64,000 nt of DNA from Chrysophaeum taylorii (Eukaryota; Sar; Pelagophyceae; Pelagomonadales; Pelagomonadaceae): NCBI GenBank assembly GCA_029834535.1, contig JAQMWT010000391.1, positions 248,001 to 312,000 of the forward strand, in the 5' to 3' direction. This document shows positions 48,332 to 58,600 of this stretch, piece after piece. The notes under the pieces were generated by a model. It searched no databases. It was given only the letters and a program-made list of their open reading frames with translations, and was not told where the DNA came from. Made by a program: the position numbers and the translations under genes. Position 1 is the first letter of the stretch; each line of letters begins with the position of its first letter.

Positions 48332-49786
48332 TTACGGCACCAACCGGTCATGATGTGCCCGAGCCTCTTCGGGCGTGGTAGGACCCGAACCACGGAAGGG
48401 CGCCTTGGTCTCTAAGACGGGGTCGAGAAGGCCGAACCTAAAGGGAAGGCCGAGGATGGCCTCGAGGGCGGCGGCCGCTTCGAGGAGGAGGGCGTCCTTG
48501 CCAGGGGCGGCGACGAGCTGGATGCCGACCGGGAGACCGTCGACGTCGCCGCAGGGGAGCACCAGGGCGGGGCAGCGGGTGATCGAAACGAGGGAGGTGG
48601 GGGCGAGCCACGCGCAATAATCCTCGAAAGGCGCATCCGCGAGAGTCGCGCCGTAGTGATGAACAGGGTAGCGAATGTTTTTGTCGAAGGGGAGGTCGAG
48701 CGTTGCCGGGGTGGCGAGGAGGTCAAAGTCGCGGAAGAAATCGTCGACGGCGGGCGATATTACGGTACGCGCGAGGCGACGCGCCTCGTCGGCGTCGCCC
48801 AGATCTGCCGCGCGAACGTTCCACTGAATCTCGGGCTTGAGTAGATGGTGGTCGGGGACTGCCTCGAACTTGACGGCAAATTTCTCAGCACGCAGCGCGT
48901 AGAAGCATCGTTTGGCCGTCGCGATCGGCCAAGGGTCGTCCTTCTCCGTCGCGGCGCCGCCGGCGAGCGCGTCGGCCGCGCGAGACGCGACGGCGACGAG
49001 GTCTTTGTGTACGGGACAGCCGAGCGTCGAGAAGGCCGTTCGAGTAAAGGTGGGTCTCCTCCGCGCGCCGCCTTCGGCGACGGCGCGCCACGACGTCGCT
49101 CGCGGCGCGATAGCGTCGAGGAAGAGACCGAGGTCCTGGACGTCGCGTGCCATGGGCCCGTCGATCGAGTTGAGGTCAACGACGGGATCGAGGCCGCCCA
49201 CGACCCCGGGCGTGGTGCGAAAGCCGCACACGCCGCAAAACGCCGCGGGCGTGCGCAGCGATCCCCCGAGGTCCGAACCGGTCGCGAGCCACGCCTGCCT
49301 GGACGCGAGGGCGGCCGCGGATCCGCCCGATGACCCCCCCGAGGTGCGGCGCACGTCGTAGGGAGTGCCCGTCGTCGGAAAGAGCCCGTTGAAGCACTGC
49401 GCGCCCGCGGCAAACTCGGGGACGTTCGTGAGGCCGCACGCGACGCCGCCGGCCGCCTCAAGGGCTTCCACGATCGGCGCGCTCGACGTCGCCACCCGGT
49501 CCTTGTACCCGACGAACCCCTCGGTGTGCGGCAGCCCCGCGACGGGTGTCGTCGCCTTGACGAGCACGGGCAGCCCGCATAGCACCGACGAGGGCGACGC
49601 TTTGTGCCGCCGCGCGCGGTCGAAGCACTCGACGGGCGTCGACGCCACCACACTGTCGACGGCGGCCCGCCGCAGCGCGCACACCTCGACCAACTCCTCG
49701 ACCGTCGTCCCGCCGGTGCGCAAGAGCTCGACGACCTCGCGCGCCGCAAGAGACGCGAGGCCCTCGTCTGGGGGTCGACGACGCAT
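48332..49786 (-). CDS. Amidase-signature (AS) family hydrolase
   Basis: This 484-residue protein has the amidase signature core: LCGLPVLVKATTPVAGLPHT (catalytic Lys), AAGGVACGLTNVPEFA, RRTSGGSSGGSAAALASRQ (Gly/Ser-rich signature with the cis-Ser) and TGSDLGGSLRTPAAFCGVCGF (nucleophilic Ser). The conserved C-terminal strand PALVLPCGDVDGLPVGIQLV is also present, so the Lys-cisSer-Ser triad is complete. Such enzymes hydrolyse amides such as fatty-acid or indole amides, or act in tRNA amidation; the substrate is not predictable. The start is the ATG at 49786, immediately before the conserved region. The frame upstream to 49966 uses no ATG that adds conserved sequence. Confidence 0.85.
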   Translation of the reverse strand: MRRRPPDEGLASLAAREVVELLRTGGTTVEELVEVCALRRAAVDSVVASTPVECFDRARRHKASPSSVLCGLPVLVKATTPVAGLPHTEGFVGYKDRVATSSAPIVEALEAAGGVACGLTNVPEFAAGAQCFNGLFPTTGTPYDVRRTSGGSSGGSAAALASRQAWLATGSDLGGSLRTPAAFCGVCGFRTTPGVVGGLDPVVDLNSIDGPMARDVQDLGLFLDAIAPRATSWRAVAEGGARRRPTFTRTAFSTLGCPVHKDLVAVASRAADALAGGAATEKDDPWPIATAKRCFYALRAEKFAVKFEAVPDHHLLKPEIQWNVRAADLGDADEARRLARTVISPAVDDFFRDFDLLATPATLDLPFDKNIRYPVHHYGATLADAPFEDYCAWLAPTSLVSITRCPALVLPCGDVDGLPVGIQLVAAPGKDALLLEAAAALEAILGLPFRFGLLDPVLETKAPFRGSGPTTPEEARAHHDRLVP

Positions 49787-50146
49787 TGTAAGATGATCTG
49801 AAAGACCCTTCTTTTTTTTTCTTCTTTCTAGATCTTTCAATTCGTTTTTGTCGTCACGCATGGGACGCACGTGGGTGGGAAAACGGATCTTTTTGGGAAG
49901 GTGCAGTTCTACGCAAGATTTTGTGGAGTGGGGCTTGCACCTGGCGCTCGCCGAAACCCAATACATCTAGGCGCCTATAGCAATCACTGCAAGTTGCGTC
50001 CGCCAGAACAGTTTATTTGGCTGTTGCCGCAGGCCATGTACACAATCCCCAGTACACCAAAAGCTGCAGCTTTTGCATCGCGCGATCTATAGAAGCAGGA
50101 CCGTTCCCCTCAAGACGGACATGGCGTCCATGTGTTGAGCTCGTCG
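49787..50146. other. Divergent intergenic region, no gene seen
   Basis: About 360 bp separates the divergent amidase and the first MSL-PPP paralogue. A poly(T)/CTT tract lies at 49811-49830. It should contain both promoters; no element is identifiable. Confidence 0.4.
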
Positions 50147-50638
50147 ATGAGCCTTTTCCCGCCCCCCCGCCTGGCACGCTCCTATGCGACGACTCCAGAG
50201 GACTTCGTCGCCCGCCGCCGAGAAGCCGCCGACGCCATCCTTCGCCAGGTGAAGACGGCCTACTCGAATCTGCCCTTCAAGGGCCAGCCCTTGGTCCTGC
50301 CCGGAGGTATCGAGGTTGCCGACGACCTCTGGCGCTGCGAGCTCGAGGATCTCCTCGAGAACTTGGACGAGACAGAGCTCAAGGCCTTTTCGCTCGAGGA
50401 ATGGCTCACGGCCAAGGTCGACGCCGAGGGCACGCCCTCGCAACGCGACGACCTCCGCAAGCTCCTCCGCAGCCTCGACGACCACTACGACATGGAAGAC
50501 GACTTTCACTACGGCCTCCCGACCGACATCATGTCGGTCGTGCACCAGCCGCTCACAGAAATTGAGGTATATCGTGACCTCCCTGACATTGACATCGACG
50601 ACGACGACGACGACGACGACAACGACGCCGAAAAGTAG
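50147..50638 (+). CDS. Unknown-family protein, paralogue 1
   Basis: I do not recognise the family. The 163-residue protein and its convergent neighbour at 51066-51581 are clear paralogues. Both begin MSL-(F/L)-PPP with a basic, possibly mitochondrial or plastid, presequence (RLARSYATT), and share LPFKG-LVLPGG, W-R-LEDLLE, FSLEEWLTAKV, DDLRKLLRSLD and LPTDIMSVVHQPL-EIEVYRDLPD. This supports the ATG at 50147 over an upstream GTG. The C terminus is an Asp run. Conserved acidic helices with one Trp per motif suggest a small helical, soluble organelle protein. Confidence 0.68.
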   Translation: MSLFPPPRLARSYATTPEDFVARRREAADAILRQVKTAYSNLPFKGQPLVLPGGIEVADDLWRCELEDLLENLDETELKAFSLEEWLTAKVDAEGTPSQRDDLRKLLRSLDDHYDMEDDFHYGLPTDIMSVVHQPLTEIEVYRDLPDIDIDDDDDDDDNDAEK

Positions 50639-51065
50639 ACCGCGCGCTTGACAGAGCGCACGAACACGCCGTCCCCCTCCTCCTTCTCATCCTCCTCGTC
50701 TGGATGTTGCTCTTGCTCCTGTCCGGCGATCACTTTCGCTCGACGGACACTTACGCATGCCTTCAAAATCCCCACCCGCCCCCAAAAAAGCCCGCGACAT
50801 ATTATGATCCTTGTGTCCCTGCGCGTTTCATTGCGCCATATGTGCCTAATTTCGGGACCTATTTCCACTGAAGGTGAATCAGAACGCGACGATGATGACA
50901 AAGGTGATCATTTAGTCGTTTACGATTACACGACGTAATGCCCAGCCGCGAATGCATCTTGCGTTGTCGTCATCGTCTTCTTAACAAGGAAAGGGAGAAC
51001 TAATAAAAGGAAGCTATGGTGGCCTGCTGACACAACACCACACACATGCCGATAATGATGATGAT
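50639..51065. other. Convergent intergenic region between paralogues
   Basis: About 430 bp holds the 3' ends of the two convergent paralogues. No motif-bearing frame is seen. The sequence is less GC-rich than the genes and contains possible 3'-end signals (AATAAAA at about 51001-51007). Confidence 0.4.
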
Positions 51066-51581
51066 TCACGGGGAGTCGAGCGGGGCCTCGGAGGAGTCGT
51101 CTTTTGTGGCGGGCTCGTCCTCTGCGTCGGGGACCGGGAGGTCCGAGATTGAGCGGTAGACAGGAATCTCCCGGAGAGGCTGCTGGACGACCGACATGAT
51201 GTCGTTCGGCATGCCTCCGTACTCGGAAACGATCTCGAAGGACTGCACCCGCTCGCGGGCCTCGACCTCGTCGAGGTTGCGGAGGAGCTCGCGCAGCTTG
51301 TCCTTCTGGTCTTGGGTCCCCTCCAGCTCGACTTTGGCTTTGAGCCACTGCTCGAGGTTGAAGTCCTGAGACGCCGACAACTCGAGGTCGTCCTCGAGCG
51401 CGTCGCGCCACGTGTCCTCCGAAACAACCTCGCCACCGGGCAGCACTAGCCGGGGGCCCTTGAACGGCAAGGTCGCGTAGGCACCGAGGACGCGCTGGGC
51501 GACCTCGGCTCCTTGGGTGCTCTTGGTGAATATCGTCGTAGTCGCATGAGACCTCGTCAACGGCGGGGGCAGCAAGCTCAT
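51066..51581 (-). CDS. Unknown-family protein, paralogue 2
   Basis: This 171-residue protein is the convergent paralogue of the 50147-50638 product, sharing MSLLPPPL, LPFKGPRLVLPGGEVV, WRDALEDDLE, FNLEQWLKAKVELEG, DKLRELLRNLDE and MPNDIMSVVQQPLREIPVYRSISDLP. It lacks the long Asp run and ends in an acidic Ser/Pro tail. Its N terminus (RSHATTTIFTKST) is again Ser/Thr/Arg-rich as in targeting peptides. Inverted arrangement of near neighbours suggests duplication with inversion. Function unknown. Confidence 0.68.
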   Translation of the reverse strand: MSLLPPPLTRSHATTTIFTKSTQGAEVAQRVLGAYATLPFKGPRLVLPGGEVVSEDTWRDALEDDLELSASQDFNLEQWLKAKVELEGTQDQKDKLRELLRNLDEVEARERVQSFEIVSEYGGMPNDIMSVVQQPLREIPVYRSISDLPVPDAEDEPATKDDSSEAPLDSP

Positions 51582-53589
51582 AGCTCTCTAGTGTGGACGT
51601 CGCGTCCGGAGCTCTAGCACTCTGCTTTAGCCATTTCTCTTTCACTCTCGCTTGGGTGTCGGTCGTCGAGGCTAGGTCTCTCTTGTTGCTTCGAGATGGG
51701 TCGACGCCGTCTCAGCGACGTGCAGGCGGAGCGTTCCGTGCAATGTATCGCGTACGGTAAAAATGTGCCAAACTTGAAGAATGTTCGCTGAACGATGCGC
51801 TTGGAGACGGATACATGAAAGCATTGTGTTTGAGATACGATGAGATATTAAGCCGGGAAATGCACCGGTAATTTGGTACAATGCAATAAGCAGTAGAATT
51901 TCTCCTTTTTGCGAAAGACGGAACAGGACGCCCAACAAGGGTTTAATATTATTTGCCTTAGGCCTCGAGACCTCTGCGTGCGCGCGAGCGCGTGCACTTG
52001 GTGGGGGCAGCGGACTACAAATAAAGTCGAGGTCAATCAAATGACAATGTCGGAGCGGCATACATTCCAGTGCCCTGCGAAGAGCCCTCGATCGAATAAG
52101 AGGAATAGGCTGGACGCAGTCTCTAAAATTATAACGCTGCAGGTGGTTCGGTCCGTACAGGGTTTTTTTATCCGTCGTCCCAAGACTCAGCGTACGCGTT
52201 TCCGACGTCACCGTTTGATTTCTTTTTCTGAACCGTTAACCTACTGTCTACGAAAAAGCCGGAAACTCTTGGGACCTCAACAAGCCCAGTACGAATGTAC
52301 CGAATTATCCGGTTGCCGTTCAAACTGTTGCTATCGGAAAAAAAACACACGCACTTGAAGAAAAGATGTTCGCGATGGAGAAGACAGCTGGAGAACCAAC
52401 AGGTTGGTTGTCACGCGGGAGAGGCGAACCGACAACTGAGGACCTGGTTGGTGTCACACGGAAGGCATCGAGGCGCAGGATGAAGAGGGGAAATGAGAGC
52501 CGAGCTTGTCGCTTCTGAGGACATCCGTGGGGGCGCAGCTCTCGGCGCGTACCTTTTTTTCGTGGCTTTTGATGGCGCGACCTGCCTTGAGCACAAAAAC
52601 CACCGAACCCAACGGACCAACTCATCGATTTCCCCGCATCCGGGGGATTTTCCGAGAAAGGCGGCTTGGTAGGGTAAGTTTTGAACTAACAACAAAGTTC
52701 TCCACACCGCTCGTAAAAACACTCGACCCAAGCCCGCTCGCTAAGTTCACGTGCACACCTGCAGCAGAGGCTGGCTGTGTTTTGAGCCGCAGTACTGCGC
52801 GATGACGCCGTATCGATCGACTTGCTCGGACTTGGAGCATCCAGGGAGCAAGGGCGGGCGTCCTCAGAGTGCGATACACGCCGACGTGTGCAAACCCCTG
52901 CGCTCACCATCTTCGGTGTGTCGAAGCAGAACAAAATGACCTCCTCCTCCCCAAATGGCGCGTCATCGACCGCAACAGGTTCCCAAGATCGCTCCCATCG
53001 CCGAGCGCATCGACATGTTCACTATGCCAACGTCGAGCGCGCCTTGAGATGGCCATCAGGTTATCCACGCCATGGCCCGCCACTTTCTTCATACCTACAC
53101 GGTCCACATGTTCCTCTTCGCCTTCATTAACCACCACCTCAACTATGCGTGCACCGCCGAGATTGGCAACTTGGTCCCGCAATGAGTTGCTCTCTCGAGG
53201 ACGACGGCGCCGTCGCAAAAGATGGTGACGACGACGACGTCGTCGCGATCGTCGACGACCTCGCCGCCACTCCTGCCGACGACGGCGATTCCGCCTGCTC
53301 TGAAATACACATAAAGGCGCAGTTAAGATCGGCAAACACAACACCGGGAAGCACAAGCTTGACACTTAGCCAGCCCCGCTAAATGTTTGTTTAACTCCTG
53401 AGCCCTCTCGCTCCTGTGCCTTCCCTTCCGCGTTTCCTCCTTCATGCTCCTGGCAGATAAGCTTTCTCTTCCTCCCCGTCCAATCTGGCTCTTCGAGCTC
53501 GAAGAGCCTCGGAGTTGCATCAGAATATTCTAGCACTTTTTAGAGCCTGATTGATGAGAGTCGCATATAATCGCCATTATCCTATCCTA
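51582..53589. other. 2-kb region without a supportable gene
   Basis: From 51582 to about 52400 I see nothing beyond short frames. Between 52500 and 53400 several plus-strand frames are open for 80-120 codons, with stretches such as RHFLHTYTVHMFLFAF and an Asp-rich DDDDVVAIVDDLAA run. They switch frame repeatedly and match no family I know. A decayed gene or an intron-rich unknown gene is possible, but I cannot build a model. Confidence 0.4.
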
Positions 53590-53657
53590 ACTACTAATCG
53601 ACAGATGTTTGTCTGTCTGTCTGTTTGTCTCTTTGTCTGTTTGTCCCTCGATTTAGG

Positions 53658-53703
53658 GTAAGGATCAGGTAGGCGCGAGAGTAAGGATCAGGTAGGCGCG
53701 AGA
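53658..53703. repeat. 23-bp tandem duplication in Helitron copy B
   Basis: Two units beginning GTAAGGATCAGG and ending GGCGCGAGA run head to tail just upstream of the helicase trace. Copy A has only one such unit, so the duplication arose after the copies separated. Confidence 0.85.
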
Positions 53704-54302
53704 GCCAGACAGTGATCCTCCAAACCGTCTACGGCGACCTCGCAGACTATTTCCACGACCCGCGGCGGCTCTTTCAGCGCGCCATTCTCACGCCCCGTCG
53801 AAACGATGTTGTCGATGCTGACAACGCGCGCATGACCGCGGCCTTTTTTTCCCGGAGACGAGGCGTCGGAGTTCTTTTCGGGAGACTAGGCTGGGTCGGA
53901 AGACGACGCCTCGCTCTTTACAGTAGAGTTTTCAACTCCCTGACAACCAACGGCATGCTGACTTTGATCGCGAGCTTAATGTCTTCGCAACCTCGACCCG
54001 TCGCACGGCCACTGCAACGGTACCAGATACATGATCGATCGTGTCGTTGTCACCGAGGCTCCTCCAACCTGTATCGCTTAAGGCCCGCCTACGCCAAACG
54101 ATCAACAAGAGCCAGGGCGCAGACGCCCCGCGAGGTCGGCGTCCTCTTGCCCACAAGCCCGTCTTCTGTCACGTCCAGCTCTACGTGGCTCTCTGTCGAT
54201 CGGCAACCCCGAGGAGATATGCTCTTCTGAGTCGACGACTCCACCCTACCCCACACGTGCTGCGCAATACCGATAAGCCCCCTCACGGCGTCTACACGCG
54301 CA

Positions 54303-54570
54303 CTGTAGGTGAACTTACTGGGACCAGGTGGACTTACTGGGGTTGGAGATTGGGACTAGGTGAGCTGAGTGACCAGGTGAACTTATTGGGACCAGGTGAA
54401 CTTACTGGGGTTATTAGAGTAAACTCAAGGGTTGGCGGCGCGTGCGGATTGGATTGGCGGGGGTGAGAGCGACGAGCTCGAAGGAGAGTGGGGTGAGTGG
54501 GTGTGAGCACGAGTGGGTTTACGCCGAACTTACTGGGGTTAGAGATTGGGACTAGGTGAACTTACTGGCC
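54303..54570 (+). repeat. Helitron subterminal minisatellite, copy B
   Basis: Degenerate GGTGAACTTACTGGGACCA units alternate with GGGGTTGGAGATTGGGACTA spacers, mirroring the array at 42663-43010 in the opposite orientation. Unit number and spacing differ slightly between copies. Confidence 0.85.
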
Positions 54571-54580
54571 TGCACTTGTT

Positions 54581-55639
54581 ATAATAATAATTTTAACCAT
54601 ACGACGTTGGGGCGAGATGCGAGAGAAACGAGGCGCGCGGCGGCAAGAGGCTGCTTTGCGGCAGGGGTGGCGCCGGGAAGGCACCTACCTGGAGCCAGGC
54701 GTGCGGAGCTCGGGCGGGGAACCCGCGCGACGACGAATGAGCGGTCCGCAGGAGCGAACGAAAGGCGGGGGAACGACGGGCGGCAGCGAGGGGCTCGTGG
54801 TGTCGGACGTGGAAATATTCGTAAAATAAAAACACACGACGGTGGGGGTACTGTAGTAATGTGAAAAGGGGGGGGGGGGTGGGGTGGTAAGCTGATTTGG
54901 CTGCGAAAAACCGACATTTTGCGCCGCCGCCGCCCGAGTTGGCGGCCACACGAAACAACAACACACCTAGGTAGCTCCAGCAACGCGATTCTGATCCTTT
55001 GCGTCTTGGGATAATAATCATATATCTAGATAGGTAGTTGGTCCCGGTTCTCGCAAGGATTGCCCACTTCTTTCCCTTGCAATAATAATAATAATTTGAT
55101 CATGAATCCCTTGGTTGTTGGTTCCCAAAGCCCCCGGCAGCACCAACTCGAAGCCACTCGAAGCCGCAGTCCGCGGGTCTCATTTTGTAGAGTAGATAAG
55201 ATGCCGGCGGAAAAAGACGAGTGGTGCCGCGGTGATGAACCGTCCCTACGACGGATCATCAGGAAGAGGAGGAGAGGTCGTTGATGTTGCGTGGCGCGCC
55301 GATAATGTGATGTGGACTTGATCCAAAAAAAAGCACGCGGAGAGATGGACGGGCCCTTGGACCTCGAACAAAATAATCTCGAAGGGCGCAACAACAAGAA
55401 GAAGGAGATGGCAATTTTGCAGGAAAGGATGAGCAGGGGGTGCGAGGGTGGTGGCAACAAGAAAGGCGGGAGAGCGCGTCGTCCCTTCCTTTCGGCAAAG
55501 GCCGCGCGTCGCTCTCGAGAGACGACGGCGACGAAGGGTGGGCACCACCCTAGCATGGTGTACACACAAAAGTAGAAGAAGAAGAAGAAGAAGAAGAGCG
55601 CACGTTCTGTTTTTTTTTTTTTTGTTTTTCTAAGCGGAG
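54581..55639. other. 1-kb intergenic region, no gene seen
   Basis: This stretch between the Helitron remnant and the 3' end of the giant gene contains a poly(G) run at about 54868-54877, (AAT)n at 55081-55095, (AAG)n at 55575-55595 and a poly(T) run at about 55611-55623. Overlapping frames on both strands show low-complexity sequence only. Confidence 0.5.
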
Positions 55640-58600
55640 TCAGGCGGCGGCGGCGGCGGCGTCAATACGGTCGTGGTCGAGGGGGGTATCGGGGGAACGG
55701 TCGGCGGCGGCGTCTTCGGGCGTCGGGGCGGCGAGGTCGAGGAGCTGCTCGAGGCCGGCGCGCGAGATGTCGAAGGCCCTCGCGACGATGTCAGCGGGGA
55801 AGCCGTTGCCGAGGGCGGAAAAGACGCGACGCTCGCGGGCGCCGAGAGGTTTGGAAGAAGAAGAAGAAGAAGAAGAGGCGTTGTTTCTCGAGGAGGGGTC
55901 GCGGGGATGGTCTGCCACGAGGTCGAGGAATTTGCGTCTGTCGACGGCCGTGTGGAGGTGGGGGCATTGTCGCGCGAAGAGGCGGGCGGCCGATTTGAGG
56001 GACAAGGGGCCGACGTGGACGACCGACTCGGTCGCGCCCGATTCTAGAGCGAGGTGCGCCTTTCTAAAGAGGGGCGTGCGCGAGGTGAGGAGGACGCAGA
56101 CGGTCCGGGCCTCGTCGAAGAGCTGGTTGAGCATGATGCGGAACTGCGCCTTGTCGACGGCCTCGACGCCGTCGAGGACGAGGAGGCAGCGCGCGTGTCG
56201 GAGGACCTCGATCGGAGAGGTGGTCGCGGTCGTCGCGGCGGCATTGGCGGCACGACCGTCGTCGTCGTCGTCGTCGGTTTCGTCGGTTTCAGGCTTGTGC
56301 TTTCTCCGGCGCGCCGTCTTTCCGGCGGCCGCGCGGAACACGTCGCGGAGACCCGTCTCGAGTTCGTCGACGGTCGCCGCGCCGTGGAGGCGGAGGTAGA
56401 CGATGCCGTCCGGGAAGAAGCGTCTTTCGGCCGCGTAGCGGGCGACGGCCGCGACGAGGGCCGACTTGCCGACGCCGGTGTGTCCGACGATCGAGACGAG
56501 CTTGCGCTTGGCGGAAAGCTTGTCGACGACGCGGTATATGTCGACCTGGCGGCCGAGGAAGTCGTCGGGCGGAGGCGGTGGGGGCGGGAGGCCGGCCGCG
56601 TAGCGGCGGCGGTAGGCGCGGCGGCCGCGCGCGACCTCGTGGCTGCTCGAGAGGCCGCCGCGGTCGGCAAACGAGTTCGAGGAGGCGTCGGCGTCGTCGT
56701 GCTCGGGGGGCCACGAGGGGGGCGGGAGGGGCCGAATCCTCCTCGAGCCGCGGCGGCGGCGGCGCTCGTCGGCGATGCGCGGGAACACGGGAACGTCGTG
56801 GTCGCCGGTTTCCGGCAGGAGCTCGAATTTGCGCGCGATGGCGCTCGCGCGGCTCGAAATCGCGTCGCTGACGCTCGAGCTCCTCGCCCGCACGGCCTCG
56901 GAGGCGGCCGCGCTGCTGGGGTGGTGCTGCGCGCGCGGGGCGTTGTTGGTCTTTCGACGCTGCTCGTCGTCGTCGGCCGAGGCGTTGACGTAGGGCGAGG
57001 CCGCGACGGCCTCGACGCCGACGGAGAAGGCGTTGCCGACCGTGTCGCCGACCGACAAGGCGAGGTAAAAGGCCTGGGTAAAGGCGAGGGCGGCGCTGTC
57101 GAGGAGGGCCGTGTCGAGGGCGACGGCGACGACGTGCGGGACGCCCGCCTCGACGAAGGCGAGGGCCGCGTTTCTCGAGTGGCAGGCGCACACGAAGACC
57201 AGGCGCGGGCGGCGGGATTCGGCGTCGTCGCCGGCGTTGACGAGCTTGGAGATGCCGCTCGGGGTGACGGGCTGGAGACCTCCGCGGCCGTCCTCGAAGG
57301 TGAGGGCCTGGGGGTGACCGTGCCCCGAGAAGTGGAGAATTTGGCACCGGCCGAGGGTGACGTAGGTCCGGAGGCGCTCGGTGGTCGCGACGTCGAACCG
57401 CACCCGGACGCCGTTCCGGTTCTTGCGCGCGGCGTCCAAGGCCGTCGCGATCGCCTCGCGCTCCGAGTCAAAGTCGAGGGGTTCGATCGGGTGGAGCCCG
57501 TGGCGCGCGTCCTGCCACGCGAGGGGCGACGCGAACAGCGCGCACACCGAATACTTCTCCTCGCTCCTCCTCGGCGCGCGCCGCTTCTCGTTGCTGCGGT
57601 GGTGGTAAAGCACCTCGTCTCCCGTCGTCCGCCTCCTTTTCTTTTTCCAATCCTCCTCGTCCTCGGTCGACTCGTCCTCCGACGACGACGTCGTCGGCGA
57701 CGCGTCGGGCCGACGCCTGCCGTCTTCCGGTCGCCGTTCCGTCTCCTCCTCGGCGCTCCGCACGAGGTCGCCTTCGCTCGCGCACCGAAGCGTTCTCGCT
57801 GCTGCCGCCTCGACGGCCGCGACGACGACGGGAACGCTCGTCGCGCGCTGCGCGAGGGGCCTCCGGTCGACCTCGGGCGTCGGCTCGGGCGACGCCGTCG
57901 TCGCGAAGACGACGCGCGTCGCCTCGACGGCGGCCGCGACAACTTGCGCGCTCGCCTCCGTCGCGCTACTGGTGGTCGTCGCGGTTGCTGTCGTCGCGCG
58001 CTCCGAGGAACTCCGACGCAGAAAGTGTCGTCGCGCGGCCGCGCGCTTCACTCTTCGGGCCCGGTTCCGCCGGAGCTCGTCCCGGATGTTCTGGACGTCC
58101 TCCTTCGCCGCGTGGTTCCCCTCGCCGATCCGCACGAACGAGAGCCGCGAGAGGCCATCTTCCGCCTCCTCGTCGTCGTCGTTTCCACCACCACCACCAC
58201 CACCACCAACCGAAGAGCGATGGGCACCCCCCCCCCCCTCCTCCTCCTCTTCCTCCTCCTCCTCGAGAAAAGCGAGCGGATCCTCGCGCCGCCGCCGGTA
58301 CCGCCGGCGCAACAGTTCCTCCTCGGAGGGCGGCTTTGAGGAGGAGGAGGCGGCGGCGGCGACGACGGCGGCGGGGGGGTCCTCGACCGACTGGGACCGC
58401 GGCGCGAGCGAGGGCATCGGCGGATACATCTTGCCGCGCTCCGTGTCCGACTCCGACTCGTGCGCGGCAAACTCCTCGTCGTTATTCTCGCGGACGCGCG
58501 GCGGCCTCAGCTCGGGAAGCGCGCCGTGCGCGGCCGCGCGCGCCTCGACGAGCCCGAACAAAAGCTCCTTGGCCGCGTCGCTCTGGAGGCGGCAGTTCCG

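Larger units (their letters stand above)
53590..54580 (+). mobile_element. Helitron remnant, copy B (5'-truncated)
   Basis: Plus-strand frames at 53712-54230 and 54041-54466 carry the same helicase end as copy A: YFHDPRRLFQRAILTPRRND, and INKSQG with VFCHVQLYVAL. Here too the coding sequence is split between frames. It is followed by the same AGTAAGTTCACC-type array and the same terminus, ending TGCACTTGTT at 54580. The 5' border (ACTACTAATCGACAGATG) and (CTGT)n tract match copy A, but the nested retroelement is absent. The two copies are inverted, about 9.5 kb apart. Both lack the Rep/HUH domain and could move only with help. Confidence 0.75.

Noticed and set aside
56054-58339. 761-codon plus-strand frame opposite the CHAT/NTPase region
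   Set aside because: Shadow frame with no motif; the catalytic motifs of the minus strand are intact.
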